From NCBI GenBank assembly GCA_036346225.1, contig JARFIW010000885.1, positions 62,001-126,000 on the forward strand: 64,000 nucleotides of DNA, given 5' to 3'. A model generated the notes under the pieces. The model had not been told where the DNA came from and did no database searches. It was given only the letters and a program-made list of their open reading frames with translations. The position numbers were made by a program, and so were the translations under genes. Of the stretch, positions 1-12,840 are shown piece by piece. The stretch is from Platerodrilus igneus (taxonomy: Eukaryota > Arthropoda > Insecta > Coleoptera > Lycidae). Within the stretch, counting starts at the first letter, position 1, and each line of letters begins with the position of its first letter.

Positions 1-37
1 ATGTGTCACTCATGCATTGGCCACCACTATACCCCTA

Positions 38-182
38 CATGTGATTTTCCAATGCTTCACCCGAAGGTACTACATTGGCCAGGAAGCGAGTTTTTTTTAC
101 CTTAAAAATTTTGAATTTTGCCGAACCGTTGCTGTTCCAAGCAAGATAGGAATCTTGAACGTGCGTGACAACTGTGACGCTA
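38..182 (-). repeat. tRNA-derived SINE, copy 1 (3' part only)
   Basis: The sequence matches the body and 3' end of the SINE seen in full at 26983-27262 and 43710-43965. It shares the blocks CACCCGAAGGTACTACATTG, CCAGGAAGCGAG and the 'caagcaagata..atct' stretch. The tRNA-like head is missing, so the copy is 5'-truncated or diverged beyond about base 182. The strand is set by comparison with the full copy. Confidence 0.8.
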
Positions 183-1682
183 CAAAACAACACAACACAG
201 GGACGTACTCGATATAGTTCAATACTAATCACAAAAGAGGAACGGCCAAATAATACCTTTCCGGGTAGTCGGAGTCAACAGCTTCCATATGCCCTGGACC
301 AACCCAGTACTGAGGCCGGGGTGGGGTAGACCATAAACAACCAGTCAAATGAGCGCCACCTAAATCTATAACAGCTGTACTCCGACGGGACTGAAATAGG
401 AAATCCTCACGCTTACCTGTAACACCCAAATCAGCAAAAATTCTCCTCACACCTCACACTCGAGTAATACAAAACTATCTTTTACATACAGTATTGACAC
501 TTTACTACAAACATATAATATATTTATAACAACAGTAAACATATAAAAAGGCTCCAATTACCCACCCACTTGTTATGGTGTAATTTCCAATAAACAAACA
601 GCAAATAACCTGATTGTATAACTCTTTCTGCTACTTTTACTATTATCTTTAACGCAATTCAGCCAACCTATTGAAACAAATCTGCGCCAAGATGGCAGAA
701 CAGAATGACTATTATAATGTTAAGGGTGGTATACCAGGATCCTCGTAGATTGACCCTTGAACGCTGAGGGCATTGGTATAAACTATAATTATACCTATAA
801 TGATCGGTGCATTGGCTAAACTTCACACACGTGTTAAAATTGTGAATAATGTAAATTACAAATTAGTAAATCTGAACCCACCCTATAATAATTGTGTAAA
901 CAAAACAGTCTTCAGTAAAGTGTTATTAAATGTAAAAAAAAAAAAAATCTTTAACAAGCAATATCAACCAGACGGTTGCAGTAGAAAAATTAAATGTGGA
1001 ACGACTCACCCACAGCTGCACTAGTCGTTGTAAGCTGATCTTAGCATAAGCCAACTAAGGGTTGCGACGGCAAAATAACGACTGGAGCTATTATTGGGGC
1101 TAAACTGAAAACTGCAGGTCGAGACTGAAAACTGCAAACTGGGATTTGAAGACTTAGAACTTAGAACTTGGCACTTGGAACTTGGAACCCTAAAATTTAT
1201 AACCTATAACTTCCATTAATATATTCACGACTTCTTACCGGTCAATTCCGGGTCCAGTACGAAACAACAAACGAAAAATGTACAAGTGGTCACCAAATAC
1301 AACGGTCGAGGATTCACTTTAGATCTACAATAGCATAAAAGTTATCTATTTGAAAAATTCTTCGATACTTACGAATCGCCGTAATCACAATAAGGAAATA
1401 AGAAAATTATTTCAAATCACGACGAATAAATTCCTTCAATTAATCCGCCAAAACCCTTTCAATAAAGGAGGAAATACAACGTTCCAACGGCGTAATTAAA
1501 ATTGCTCGATTCGAATCAAGAGTGTAATCAAGAGTATTGTGTTGAGACCATCAAAGCTAGTCCGGGAACCGGTACCTGATAACACGGCGTGCTATCACTA
1601 TTCGAATTCATACAATCTAATTTGGAAAGAATATACTTTTGAAGTACACTGCTAAATGCAAATGTCGTTATGAAAATTACCA
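183..1682. other. Intergenic, no recognisable gene
   Basis: AT-rich sequence without a convincing gene. A short minus-strand reading frame at 229-450 has no motif I recognise. At about 1150-1195 there is a small run of degenerate nine-base repeats of the form 'gaacttgga'. There is also a short A-run near 935. Confidence 0.6.
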
Positions 1683-1850
1683 CCGTAACACAACACTCAC
1701 ACACGGGACTTCCATTATACCTCTCATCCGAACGAGGGCGTATTTTTGTGAAAAATGCTCGTCTAACATTTTTCAATCGGGCCGTGTTAGGATTTGAATC
1801 CGGGACTTTGGCGTCACCATTATACCACTATAACTACAGTAGTAGGAGTA
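1683..1850 (-). repeat. tRNA-derived SINE, copy 2 (5' part)
   Basis: This carries the tRNA-like head and central body of the SINE on the minus strand: the box B-like GGATTCAAATCC, then the block read on the plus strand as 'cacacgggacttccatt' and 'aaaaatgctcgtctaacatt'. The head differs from that of the 27.2-kb copy upstream of box B. The tail block with CGAAGGTACTACATTGG is absent, so the copy is 3'-truncated. Confidence 0.75.
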
Positions 1851-2040
1851 GGATTGGGGACTGTAAACTGGGAAAGGGGAGGGGTCTGTCTCGGGCGCAG
1901 AGCGCATCACAAGCTTACCGCGGGTCTGAGTGCGGTCAGTATGATTTATAGCTCTCGTAAAGCGTCGTCTATTCTTTGCTAATAAACAAACTGATCCGCT
2001 ACTATCTCTTTCCTTTTTACTGTAATACGTCGAAATGTTG

Positions 2041-4752
2041 AACCTTCATTCCAATGTACGCTCATTAGTATGCGACCGCAAATGTCTTTGTAATTTACCA
2101 TTTACTGATGCGGTATAATTACACAAATTGCAGGCGAATAGACGTTCCTTACTATGCAGTCGTAAATTTTCTTTTGTAAATCATTCCTTCGTGACGCGCT
2201 ATATTTACACTAATTGCATTCAAATAGACGTTAGTTAGTATGCGACCTCAAATGTTTTTGTAAACTAGTTTTTCGTGGTGCAGTAACAGAAATTAGATGC
2301 AAATGGACGTTTGTCAGTAAGCGAAAACAAATGCCATTTCAAACAACTTTTTGGTGATGCGGTATAATAACATAAATTGCAAGTGAATGGACGCTCGTTA
2401 GTATGCGACCGCAAATGTATTTGTAAGTCACGTTTTCGCAATGCGCCATAATTACACAAATTGCATGTAAATGGACGTTCCTTAGTATGCGATCTCAAAT
2501 GATCTTGTAAATTAGTTTTTCGTAATGTGGTATAATTACACAAATTGCATGCAAATGGAGGCTCGTTAGTATGCGACCGCAAATGTCTTTGTAAATTACT
2601 ATTTACTGATGCGGTATAACTACACAAATTGCAAACGAATGGACGTTCCTTACTATGCGACCGGGAAGGTTTTGTAAATCATTTCTTCGTGACGCGCTAC
2701 ATTTATACAAATTGCATGCAAATAGACGTTAGTTAGTATGTGACCTCAAATGTTCTAGTAAATTAGTTTTTCGTGATGCACTATAATTACACAAATTACA
2801 TGCAAATGGACGTTTGTTAGTATGTCGTCTTAAATTATTTTTCTGTGATGCGGTATAACACAAATTGCAAGTAAGTTGACGCCCGTTAGTACGCTACCGC
2901 AAATGTATTTGTAAATCACTTTTTCGCAATGCGCTATAATTACACAATTTGCATATAAATGAACGCTCCTTAGTATGCCACCTCAAATGCCCTTGTAAAT
3001 TAGTTCTTCGTAATGTGCTATAATTACACAAATTGCATGCAGATGGTCGTTCGCTAGCATGCGACCACAAATGTATTTGTAAATCACTTTTTCGTAATGC
3101 GCCATAATTACACAAGTTTCGGGCGACCAAACATTCGTTAGTATGTAACCACAAATGTTCTTGTAAATTACTCTTTTGTTTAGTGGTATAATCACACAAA
3201 TTGCAAACGCATGGACGTTGCTTAATATGTAACCGCTCATGCTTGTGTAAACCACTTTTTCGTGTCGCACTGTAATTATACAGGTTGCTTGTAAATAGAC
3301 GTTTGTTAGTATGCGACCACAAATGTAGTTTTAAATTATTTTTTTGTCATGCAGCATAATAACACAAATTGCAAATAAATGGACGCTCGTTAGTATGCGA
3401 CCGCAAATGTATTTGTAAATCACTTTTTCGCAATGCGACATAGTTACACAAATTGTAGGCCAATGAACATTCGTTAACATGCGCCCTCAAATGCACTTGT
3501 AAATCAGTTTTTCGTAATGTGGTAGTTACACAAATTGCATGCGAGTGGACGTTCGTTAATATACGACTGCAAATGTATTTGGAAATCACTTTTTCGTAAT
3601 GCGCTATAATTACACAAATTACATGCGAACAAACGTTCATTTAGTATGCGACCAAAAATGTTCTAGTAAATTACTTTTTTGTTTTGTGGTATAATCACAT
3701 AAATTGTATACGAACGGACGTTTGTTAATATGCAACAGCACATGCTTGTGTAAAGCATTTTTCCGTGACGCACTATGATTACACAAGTTGCTTGCGAATG
3801 GACGTTTGTTAGTATGAGACCACAAATGTTCTTGTAAATTACTCTTTGGTTCAGCAGTATAATCACACAAATTGCAAGCGAATAGGACGTTCCTTACTAT
3901 GCGGCCGTAAATTTTCTTTTGTAAATGATTCCTTCGTGACGCGGTATATTTACACATATGGCATGCAAATAGACGTTAGTTAGTATGCGACCTCAAATGT
4001 TTTTGTAAACTAATTTTTCGTAATGCAGTATGGTAACAGAAATTACATGTAAATGAACGTTTGTCAGTATGCGACAACAAATGCCGTTTTAAATGATTTT
4101 TTTGTGATGCGGTATAATAACAGAAATTGCAAGCAAATGGACGCTCGTTAGTATGCGACCGCAAATGTATTTGTAAATCACGTTTTCGCAATGCACTATA
4201 ATTACACAAATTGCATATAAATGGACGTTCCTTAGTATGCGATCTCAAATGATCTTGTAAATTAGTTTTTCGTAATGTGGTAAAATTACACAAATTGCAT
4301 GCAAATGGACGCACGTTAGTATGCGACTGCAAATGTATTTGTAAATTACTTTTTCGCAATGCGCTATAACTACACAAGTTGCAGGCGAACAAACTTTCGT
4401 TAGTATGCGACCACAAGTGTTCTTGTAAATTACGCTTTCGTTTAGCGGTATAATCACACAAGTTGCATGCGAAACGGACGTTCGTTAATATGCGATCGCA
4501 AATGTTTGTTTAAAGAGGTTTCTCGTGACGCTCTATAATCACACAATTTACAAGCAAACGGACGTTCGTTACTATGCAACCATAGATGTTCTTGTAAATT
4601 ATTTTTTCGTTTAGCAACATAGTTACACAAATTACATGGGAACGAACGTTCGTTAGTATGCGATAAAAAATGTTTTCGTAGATCACTTTTTTGTAATATA
4701 GTATAATCACACAAATTGCACGCAAATGGACGTTTGTTAGTGTGGACTGCAT
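2041..4752 (-). pseudogene. Array D: decayed tandem C2H2 zinc-finger gene, about 30 finger repeats
   Basis: On the minus strand an 84-bp repeat encodes C2H2 fingers (Cys-x2-Cys-x12-His-x3-His) joined by TNERPFA-like linkers, with the typical core CNLCNYTTLRKTNLQ. The longest open pieces are 3976-4461 (five fingers), 2265-2627 and 2894-3322. The start ATG at 4752 matches the ATGATGCAG start of units A-C, but a base is missing just after it ('cagtccacac' against 'cagtcccac'). The first codons therefore run in a shifted frame. Further frameshifts, stops and lost Cys or His residues split the array. Finger types such as ALRKSDLQ and TLRKTNLQ are frequent here and rare in A-C, so D is the most diverged member. 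It would have encoded a nuclear DNA-binding protein. I call it a pseudogene with high but not full confidence, because one-base errors are frequent in this window. Confidence 0.88.
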
Positions 4753-4882
4753 TTTTCTGACAATTGTCGTGCTTTTTAACTAAGTATCACTTATTAACGT
4801 CAATGTCCTATGCTTCAATTTATGTTTTATAACATCTCTATGAGGTTTTACGTGAAAGGCGGTGCTGAAGATTCTGTTTTAG
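4753..4882 (-). promoter_or_regulatory. Truncated 5' leader of array D
   Basis: Read on the minus strand, this matches the 5' leaders of units A, B and C. Shared blocks include CACCGCCTTTCACGTAAAA, CATAAATTGAAGCA and ATACTTAGT. The match stops at about 4882, where copia-derived sequence begins. The TATAAAAGG box that lies about 240-250 bp upstream of the other starts is therefore absent. D has probably lost its promoter. Confidence 0.75.
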
Positions 4883-4901
4883 GGGAATTTGTAGATCTAT
4901 C

Positions 4902-5735
4902 AAGCTGATTATACGAGACAGTTTTTAATGAGTGAAGGCGTGGAGGATTGCAAACCAATGGGCACGTCTCTGGACAACTATGTTAAGCTGATTATACGAG
5001 AGTTTTTAATAAGTGAAGGCATGGAGGATTGCAAGCCAATGGACATGCCTTTAGACAACGATGTTAAGTACACGAAAAATGAAGAGCACGTAGACGAAAG
5101 CTAAAGTTTTGGTACCACAGAGTAGTGGGCAACTTGAATATTTGATGATAAATACAAAACCAAATATTACGTTCGCAATCACACATTTAAGTCAATTTAC
5201 GTCATATCCCAGCAATGATCATTGGATTGCATTAAGGCGAGTCTTGAGATACTTGCAAGGAACGATCTATTACGGAATCACACCGAAAATAATCAGAAAA
5301 TCAATCTTTACTTATACAGATGCAAACTGGGGTAGTGATAAAAACGACCGTAAATCATACAGCAGAAAGCGGAAACATAACGACCTTCCTTGAGAGGCTG
5401 TGACATGATCATGTCGCAAACAACGATGCGGCACTAAGTACTGCTGAAGCAGAATTCATTACTCTTTGCGAATGCAATAAAGAAGCCACTTGGATGAAAA
5501 ACTTGTGTGAATTACACTAGAGAGACGGCAAGCTACCATGGAAGATTAAGATAGACAACACTGCTGCGAAGAAAATAGCTGAGAATAACGTAACGAGTGA
5601 CCGCAGTAAATACATCGAGCTTAAATTATTTAGAATTCGAGATAACATAAACGATGGACAAATCGAGCTACAGTATGTGTTGAGTGAAATGAATCTAGCC
5701 GACATGTTCACAAAAGGACTCAAACTCGTGTAGTG
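4902..5735 (+). pseudogene. Ty1/copia pol relic (end of RT and RNase H)
   Basis: The plus strand encodes a broken C-terminal copia polyprotein. It starts with an RT-tail motif (VEDCKPMGTSLD). Then comes a piece open from 5109 to 5393 with NITFAITHLSQFTSYPSNDH, ALRRVLRYLQGTIYYGI and YTDANWGSD, the copia RNase H pattern. After frame breaks comes the terminal part with STAEAEFITLCE, DNTAAKKIAENN and the closing ADMFTKGL motif near 5700. The catalytic D of YTDANW is kept. A tandem duplication of 83 bp at 4902-5067 repeats the RT-tail segment. No LTR, gag or integrase is present, so this is a dead fragment. It abuts the truncated leader of array D. Confidence 0.85.
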
Positions 5736-6228
5736 ATTCGTACTATCTCTCTTAGTCAATTCTCCTTGGTTGATAATTAATGCAAGCATTGTAGTGTATA
5801 TTTCGATATTCGAGAGTATTTTTGAACAGCACATTTACCACTTCCACGTTTCAGAATGCACTCGGTGATGTCAGAATCTACCCATTGTAGGGCGATGGAT
5901 ATCGGTTTTTACAAGTACAAGTCTTAACCTGCGTTTTCACTTTTGCTTCAGATTTTATAATGAAAGGTCGGGAAAAGCTTCACTGGCGGTTTTAATAAAG
6001 GTAATGTTTTAATTATATGCTATTTTGAAGTTAGCTGATTGCATTAAAGTTTGATTAATTGTTTACTATTATTTCGTTATGTTTCAAGATAGTAAGTGAA
6101 TTAATGATCCAATTGTTATGACTATTTTTGTTTGTAAACTTAATGCCACGATGTGTTTAATTTTTAAAAGCACGTTTTAGTCTGATGCAATCATAATAAA
6201 TAATTCTTAACTTGGGCTTACTAGATCG
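5736..6228. other. AT-rich spacer
   Basis: No reading frame or repeat that I can support. It lies between the copia relic and the LTR-like repeat. Confidence 0.5.
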
Positions 6229-7372
6229 AATATATATTTTAACATGCATTTTATATAAAGATTTAACGCCTGTATCTGGGTTTGTTTCTGTAGAATTTGG
6301 TATGTATTTGCTACAAACATATTTTATAATTTGTTTTCAATGTTTTAATAATTTGTAATGATTATGTATCAGTTTTAACTGGCGTTTATAACTGCATAAG
6401 TCATGTCTCGTTTGTAATACCTAACCATATGTTAGTTTGAAGGGTCTAACGTATTATAACCTGCAATTCTATCGGTAACTGATATTGAGATTTATTACTC
6501 TTGTTATGATGTGCTTATAGCAAACCTCTGCTATGACCCCGTATTAACGCGTTTGCATTATGATTATGTATTAGATGGTCAATTCAATTTGTACCCTTTG
6601 TTTGGTACTATCATAGGATATGTTCATGTTTAACTTCATGTTTGTATATAAATATTTGTTTTGTCAATGTATTTGTAGTAATGTTTATGCAACGATAGAA
6701 TGTAGGTTATCTATTGTGAACTATGTTGCCAAACGAGCTAGAAACAGTTAATGGTATGTACGATAATCGTGTATGTTTGAGTCTTTGTTGAATTTACTAA
6801 CATTCTATGGCCGTGCTGGGTGGAACATTGGTAGTCCAGGATCTTATCTTCCCGGTGTTCTTCCTCTTCAACTTTAGGTAGGTAGTAATGGCACAGCCGC
6901 CCCTGTTACACTCTAGAAAAGATTAGCTAGACTACACTAACGTTTCTTCGGTCTTATATGTAGAATGTCTGCGTAACAGTTGACATCCCGTAATATTAAA
7001 AGTGCGCAGGGTGCTTGTTCGCCACCCCATCCCTGGAGAAGTGTATTTATGCAGTTAGAAGCGCAGGGTTGTTAAGGTTTTATCTGCCGATACTCTTGCG
7101 TTAACCCAGGGAGTTCGGCACTGTTTGTTCTTGTAATTCATGTTTAATTGATGGTAACGTAATTTTCAGGTTATCATAATAATTAAAGTAGGGTCGTTAT
7201 CTATTGAAGTTTTATTTCAAACCTTCCCGCCTTATCGCAATCTCAGTGTATATTGGGTTATGTTACGGTCACACAACGTAGGTGTCACTAGCCACAGCCA
7301 CTAGACGACTAGATTACGAGGCCATGGTATTGTCAAGAGAGGGCATTCCATTCAGACTTCAGGTCGGTTACA
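6229..7372 (-). repeat. LTR-like dispersed repeat, copy 1
   Basis: On the minus strand this begins TGTAACCGACC at 7372 and is colinear over about 1.1 kb with the plus-strand copy at 43558-45025. Shared blocks include AAGGCGGGAAGGTTTGAAAT, TGACGGGATGTCAACTGTTA-type sequence, AACGTTAGTGTA and TTTATATAAA-TGCATGTTA. No protein is encoded. The TGTAAC start resembles the other LTRs in the window, so I infer a solo LTR, but I could not find a clean target duplication. Confidence 0.7.
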
Positions 7373-8809
7373 TTACAATATATGAACTTGAGTGTAGAAT
7401 ATTATTTACAGCGTATCAATTTATTGTGTGTGTTATATTTATAAATTAGAACTTTACTTGAAATTGATATGTATTAACGGAAATCTATTTTTGTGGTGGT
7501 AAGTTTTGTATTGGAATTACATTTGTTAAACAAAAAAAAAATAAATGGATTAGTTTGGTTGTTTGAGCCTTTAGTTTCTTATTTCATGGTATAGTGAATT
7601 ACTTTGGGTTAACCTGAGAACCGTGGAACGTTTCTCGATATTTCTGCTTGCTCCATATTCCTGGCGCCTGCATTGTACTTAATTTTGACTCTTTGGATTT
7701 ATCTGCTTAGTTTCTTACGGTACCTTGAAGGTATCGTCGAACCTACCACCTGAGCTATATCGGAGCACTCATTGTCATCGTAACTTTAAGGAACGCACTA
7801 TATTATTAAATATCAAAATTTGCCGTGACATAATATACCAATCATCATGTAATGGCCCTGTCCTAAGTCACTGGCGTGGCAGTGGACAGTGGCCACTAAA
7901 ACTAGTACCTGATAGGATACTACAGTGGTCTAGCTGTTGCTAGACCTACTTACTCCGTTCCGTGAGTCTAGAGCTACCGGCGTGCTTTGTGACGGGAAAA
8001 AAATAAGATAGGTTGAGGACGATTTAAGGGCGACAACAGTGGGTACAGCGAACCTTATACCGGGGTTATGGGGCGTCGACAAGGGAACGAAGCCCAGCGA
8101 TGCTGAATGCCGGCTATGGGCACGGCAATGGTAATAACTGACTTTAGGCACATCAAAAAAAGAGAGAGTAGACGTCGGCTATTGGCACGATGTCTACAGG
8201 TTCGAAAAACCGGCTACGGTCACGTTGTGGTAGGTACTAACTATTTTACACTGGCTATTGGCACAGTAGTAAAAGAGCCTAACATCTTCCAGAGGGAGTC
8301 GGCAAAGCAGACTGGTCTTTCTCAGTTTAGTCGATCCTGGACCTCTCAAGTTCAACTTCCTTTTACAACGTTAATCTAATTGATTCTGGCTGTCTAGCAC
8401 CACAGAGAGTACAGTGCATATAAGTGACTATAAAGTGATTTATAAGTAACAAAAAAGCAGTGTAAGTCGTCGTAACGCATCTGCAGAGCAAAACAAAGCA
8501 CTGGGCACCAATCCACCCGCCTCCACGAGGTCTAAGCTGGACAACGACTGGGGAATTGCCTAAAAATAGGTGCACTGCAACAGCAGAATCCTACAGGTGA
8601 GTTTAAAAACCTCCAGCGGCTAAAAGGGTAGAAGCGCAAAAGTAGGAAGGCCTTCGGGCCTACCCAAAAATAATAAAGTCACAAAAATCGCGAGTAACTT
8701 TTAGTGCGAGAAAAGACGCGTCTAGTGCAGTGCACATACAATACAAACTTGTTTTTCATTTTTTATTTTTTTCATTTGTAATCTATGTTTTAGTGAAAAT
8801 TAAAAAACA
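7373..8809. other. Non-coding stretch and probable LINE 5' region
   Basis: No convincing gene. Four copies of a motif close to CGGCTATTGGCACG occur at about 8111, 8176, 8211 and 8252, spaced 35-65 bp apart. The stretch just before 8810 is probably the 5' UTR of the LINE, but its boundary cannot be fixed here. A short A-run is at 7531-7540. Confidence 0.5.
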
Positions 8810-10033
8810 ATGTCTAAAGACAATACATATTTTTCCAAACGTAGTTGTCTGACCCCGAGGTCACCTGTTACAGCCACCCGTAGACGTAGATCACATTTCA
8901 CCGATTCAGACAGTATGAACACAAATACGGATGACCAATATCAAATCAGAAAACCCGAAACACAGACAAACAGTACAGGACATAACGATACGACTAGACA
9001 GAAAAAACGTACACGAAAAAATGATAGCCCAGATGAGAAAATACTAGAAAGAACCTTAATACAAGAAGTACAGGATAAATATTTAGAGGTCTTACACTAC
9101 TTAGACAATACACTCGACCCAACCAATAAAGTCGCAGAAGACAGAAAGAAAATATTGAAGGAAAAAATTACAAATATGGCATTTTTGATGGTTAAAGGAA
9201 AGAAAGACGCAGTACAAAAAAAAACGAACATCACAAAGATGAAATAAAAAGACTAAAAGAACAACCAATACCTACACCATTCCCAACATATGCAAGTATA
9301 GCAAGACAAACCCAAAGACTTGGACCAAAACAAGACGCAATTGAATGACTAAAACAAACAACAAACACCACACTATTTATAACTTAAAAAACTGGAGAGA
9401 AGGTGGCCAAAATTTTCACTAGCAAAATAAAACCATCAGAACAAAAAATAAGAATCAAAAACATGCGCACAACAAACAAGGTCTTAATTGTAGAGACTGA
9501 ATCTGAAAAAGACATTTACAAAATAACATGTAACCAATACATACACGAGAGACTGAAATGCAAACTACCAAAAAAAGCGCAATTCATTGCTAGTAATTTA
9601 CGACATACCAACAATACTTAAAGAAGATGAAATTTACACAGCGGTACACAGACAGAACATAGAGGATATTATGTCAGTTGAGGAATTCAAACGAAAATTC
9701 ACACTAAGGTTCAAAACTGGACCAAAGGGACAACAAACTCAGCACCATATAGCTGAGGTTACACCGGACCTGAGGGAAAAACTATTGGCAAGTGGCAAAA
9801 TTTACATTGGATACAGAGCATTAACAATAAAAGACTACAAGGTGGTACCGCGGTGCGCCAGATGTCAAAACTTGGGACACATATCTAAACATTGCTCCAG
9901 AACGAAGGAAACATGCGCCAGTTGTGGAGAAGAAAACGACAGAGAAAGCGATCACAAAAGGACAAATTGTCCCAACAAAGACAGAACAATACCTTGTATT
10001 CCATGCCAAAGAAAAGGAAAAAAGTGCACAAGC
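8810..10033 (+). pseudogene. LINE ORF1 (gag-like), first part
   Basis: The ATG at 8810 opens a charged N-terminal region to 9247. A frameshift in an A-run near 9217-9225 moves the frame; further breaks follow near 9345-9390 and in an A-run near 9570. The remaining part (9587-10033) is open. It ends with two zinc knuckles, CARCQNLGHISKHC and CASCGEEND..H...C, and the start of a third, CIPCQRKGKKC. Three such knuckles are usual for R1-group ORF1 proteins, which bind the element RNA. The frame is cut at 10033 by the LTR insertion at 10034-12036 and resumes at 12041. Several of the breaks are one- or two-base length changes in homopolymers. Confidence 0.85.
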
Positions 10034-11306
10034 TGTAACCTGCGGTTTTTAGCTTTGTAAATACATATTAACCATTACGCATACTTTCAGTTTAGAATCC
10101 ATATTTTAGAAAGGTAAGGAAATTACATTCTAATTTTCAAGGGGACAAACCAAGGGTTGGTAGTTTTAAATTAGTTTAGCGTATTCTTAGTAAGTCCGGT
10201 TGTCGAAACCCCATCAGGTATATGCATCATTTCAAAGAATCCACATTTAAGCAGTCGTTCTATTCATGTATATTCGTTCCTTAACAACTTGTTTTGTATA
10301 GACAAGCTTTGACGTTCACATTCCTGCTACAGCAGATGTTAGGTGCTTCCAAGAATTAGCCGCAAGGGACAAAGCATGTATCACGTGCCTGCTTCATGGT
10401 ACAGGCATGATATTGTACACTAGCGTTAGTTGGCAACACCGTTACACCCCCGTTCATTTACTAGAAGAGTAAAGGGATGATCTGAAGTGGTGAATAAAAA
10501 TTATGCGACGACCAGTGTTCGTTGGGTACTGAAAGATATAACATGTGAAGGCTCGGTGGTTGCTCAAGAGACGCGAAGTGAAACTAAGTCACGCGCGCGA
10601 CTAACTTAGTAATGCGTGTCGAGATCAGTTTTCTTTGAACGCAATTAACACTTCAATAGTTTTGGAGGATTTGTAGCGCGTGACAAAATAGGTTTTGTTA
10701 TAACCGGAACGATCCTATTTTATTTTATATAGGACGGATTAGAGATTTCGACAATTGATAGTTCGTGGAGAGCCGCCGAAGTAATATAGTGTAAACCCCG
10801 ACCCCAACAAACACTGACTTATTAAATACGGAATTAGTTTTACGTTTAGGTTTAATGTTTTAGCTAGTAGTGAGTTTCGAGTGAGCTTAGATTGTTTTAT
10901 CAAGGTGGTCGTGATTAGTGACTCATCCGATTAGTATTTATTAGTGGGATGAACATATTCTTTGTGTGATCGTATCCAAATTCAGTTTTTCGCATATATC
11001 ACTGACTTCATTGCTGAATTAATAGCCGCTTGCTGATGTCGCTATCCTGGAACTTCGACGCACCAACCAAAAACATCAGAGGAACCGCGGGCTGAATTCC
11101 TGTGGTAGCTATACCAGTAAACTGTGAGTAATTTGTTTTATTTAATTACCAAACTGTTTATACATTGTTCGACGTTACTTCTTGTAGCGTATGAAATGAA
11201 ATTTTAAAGTTACGCCTTGATTTAATTTCAATTATCTAGTTAGTAGTGTATAATTCGATTAGCGCGAGGATCCTCCTAGGATATAAGTTAAGAATTTTCT
11301 CGATGT

Positions 11307-11360
<54 letters not shown>

Positions 11361-12036
11361 CCATACTGTTGACCGTAATTAAATCCAAGATAGTCATTTA
11401 ATAAATAAGATATTAAGGAGAAGTGACTTATTAATAAATTAACGCATGTGAGTGCTTAAATCAGAAGAACCGTGCTTTGCATAATCACTGTATAGTTATA
11501 ATTAATCCATGAAACTAAATTTTGACAAGTCATATTTATTTGTTAACAGGAATTCAGTTACCTTATTTTTTATATAGATAGTTTTGTGGAAACCTTAGTT
11601 ACCTAAGGAATTTATAAGTAAGACCGACTCACTACCTTAGATATTTCAACCGGACGTAGAGTGCATATAAAGTGCGAAGACCGGGAACTGCAATCAGCTT
11701 GGCACAATTGTAGAATTAAACATTTTCACGGCCCGGTAGGACTTATCCGGGTTCTTGTCTGAAGAAGTCGAGTTTTCCTTCATCTTGTAGGCTTCTCTGA
11801 AGGACTAGGAATCCGTGCCATTTTAGGCGGAACTCGAATAAGATAAGGGTGGTGCCCTCATATTACCCTGACCTAAGACTAACGGCAATATAATATTATT
11901 TCCAACCCTCTCCTTCGACCCACGTCCTTCGCGACTAGCCAGCCGAGCCGCGGTATAGTTTACTCCTAGGAGCAGACTTACCTCGTTTGTTCATGCCCTC
12001 CCCCTTTCCAACTTTATGACAATTTGGCATGTAACA
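10034..12036. mobile_element. Solo LTR (2.0 kb) inside LINE ORF1
   Basis: The inserted sequence begins TGTAACCTGCGG and ends GGCATGTAACA (TG...CA). It is flanked by the four-base duplication AAGC (10030-10033 and 12037-12040). Removing it with one AAGC restores the ORF1 reading frame through the third zinc knuckle. No coding capacity is visible. A 4-bp duplication and TG/CA ends fit a Ty3/gypsy-type LTR. It contains an (AT)n microsatellite at 11309-11357. Confidence 0.85.
11309..11357. repeat. (AT)n microsatellite
   Basis: About 24 uninterrupted AT dinucleotides, lying within the solo LTR at 10034-12036. Confidence 0.97.
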
Positions 12037-12840
12037 AAGCGAACAAAAAAATTGTCCAACATATAAAGCGCTAATAGACAGAATCATGCAACGTACTAAC
12101 TATGGATAATACAGACGTAACACTATTAGAAACAACGCAACACTTAACAAATCCAAACGTAACAAATAACAGTGACAATAAAACAAAAAAGAAACCACCG
12201 TCACAACAAAAACAAGACTTCTTACGAGCACAAAAATACAGAGCCCACCAGACATCCAAAACCTTCGAGGATAGAGAGACACAAACTGAAATTCAAATTC
12301 CAGTATTCCTGGAAGAAAAATTACAGAAAAAAGCAAACAAATAAAGAAAATAATTAATATCCTAAAAGGAAAGACAAAAGAAAAACCAAAAGAAAAACCA
12401 ACAATAGACACAGGCGAAGAAAAAAAGAATATCGTACACGAAAATATTCAACAAATGACTAAAAACCAAACGACTGAAAGCAAACGACTACAACAAAATC
12501 CAATTAATATATATATTAACAAATAGAAAATGTCATGCAAGTAAACACACTTAAAGCACCCCAGAATCTGACAACGGCCTTGCGGCATGTAATCAGAACA
12601 GGTCATACAAACGGAAGAAAAATTACCTTCCCCACCATCGAAGCTGTGGACAGAATAACCCTGAAAAGACAAGTCCTGCCATTGACTAAGTTACTTCATA
12701 CCGTCTTTAATAGACGGGATAAAACACTAAAGTTGGATAAAATCTACAGCCAATTTGTAATGGCACATGGAAAAGTAACCATTGATCTCACCAAACCCTG
12801 GGCACAAGCAATTACAACCACTAAATACGCCAATGGATAG
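12037..12840 (+). pseudogene. LINE ORF1, second part
   Basis: ORF1 resumes after the LTR with the rest of the third knuckle (EQKNCPTYKALIDR). It continues through a Lys/Gln-rich segment open at 12102-12344 and a last piece open at 12535-12840 that contains TLKAPQNLTTALRHVI and ends at TAG 12838-12840. At least two frame changes separate these pieces. The final codons overlap the ORF2 start. Confidence 0.7.

Noticed and set aside
229..450. A 73-residue minus-strand ORF as a gene
   Set aside because: No recognisable motif, no supporting signals, and it lies beside a SINE fragment. Kept only as a remark.
2041..4752. CRISPR-like array because of regular 84-bp repeats
   Set aside because: The repeats code for C2H2 fingers in a eukaryotic context; there are no spacers.
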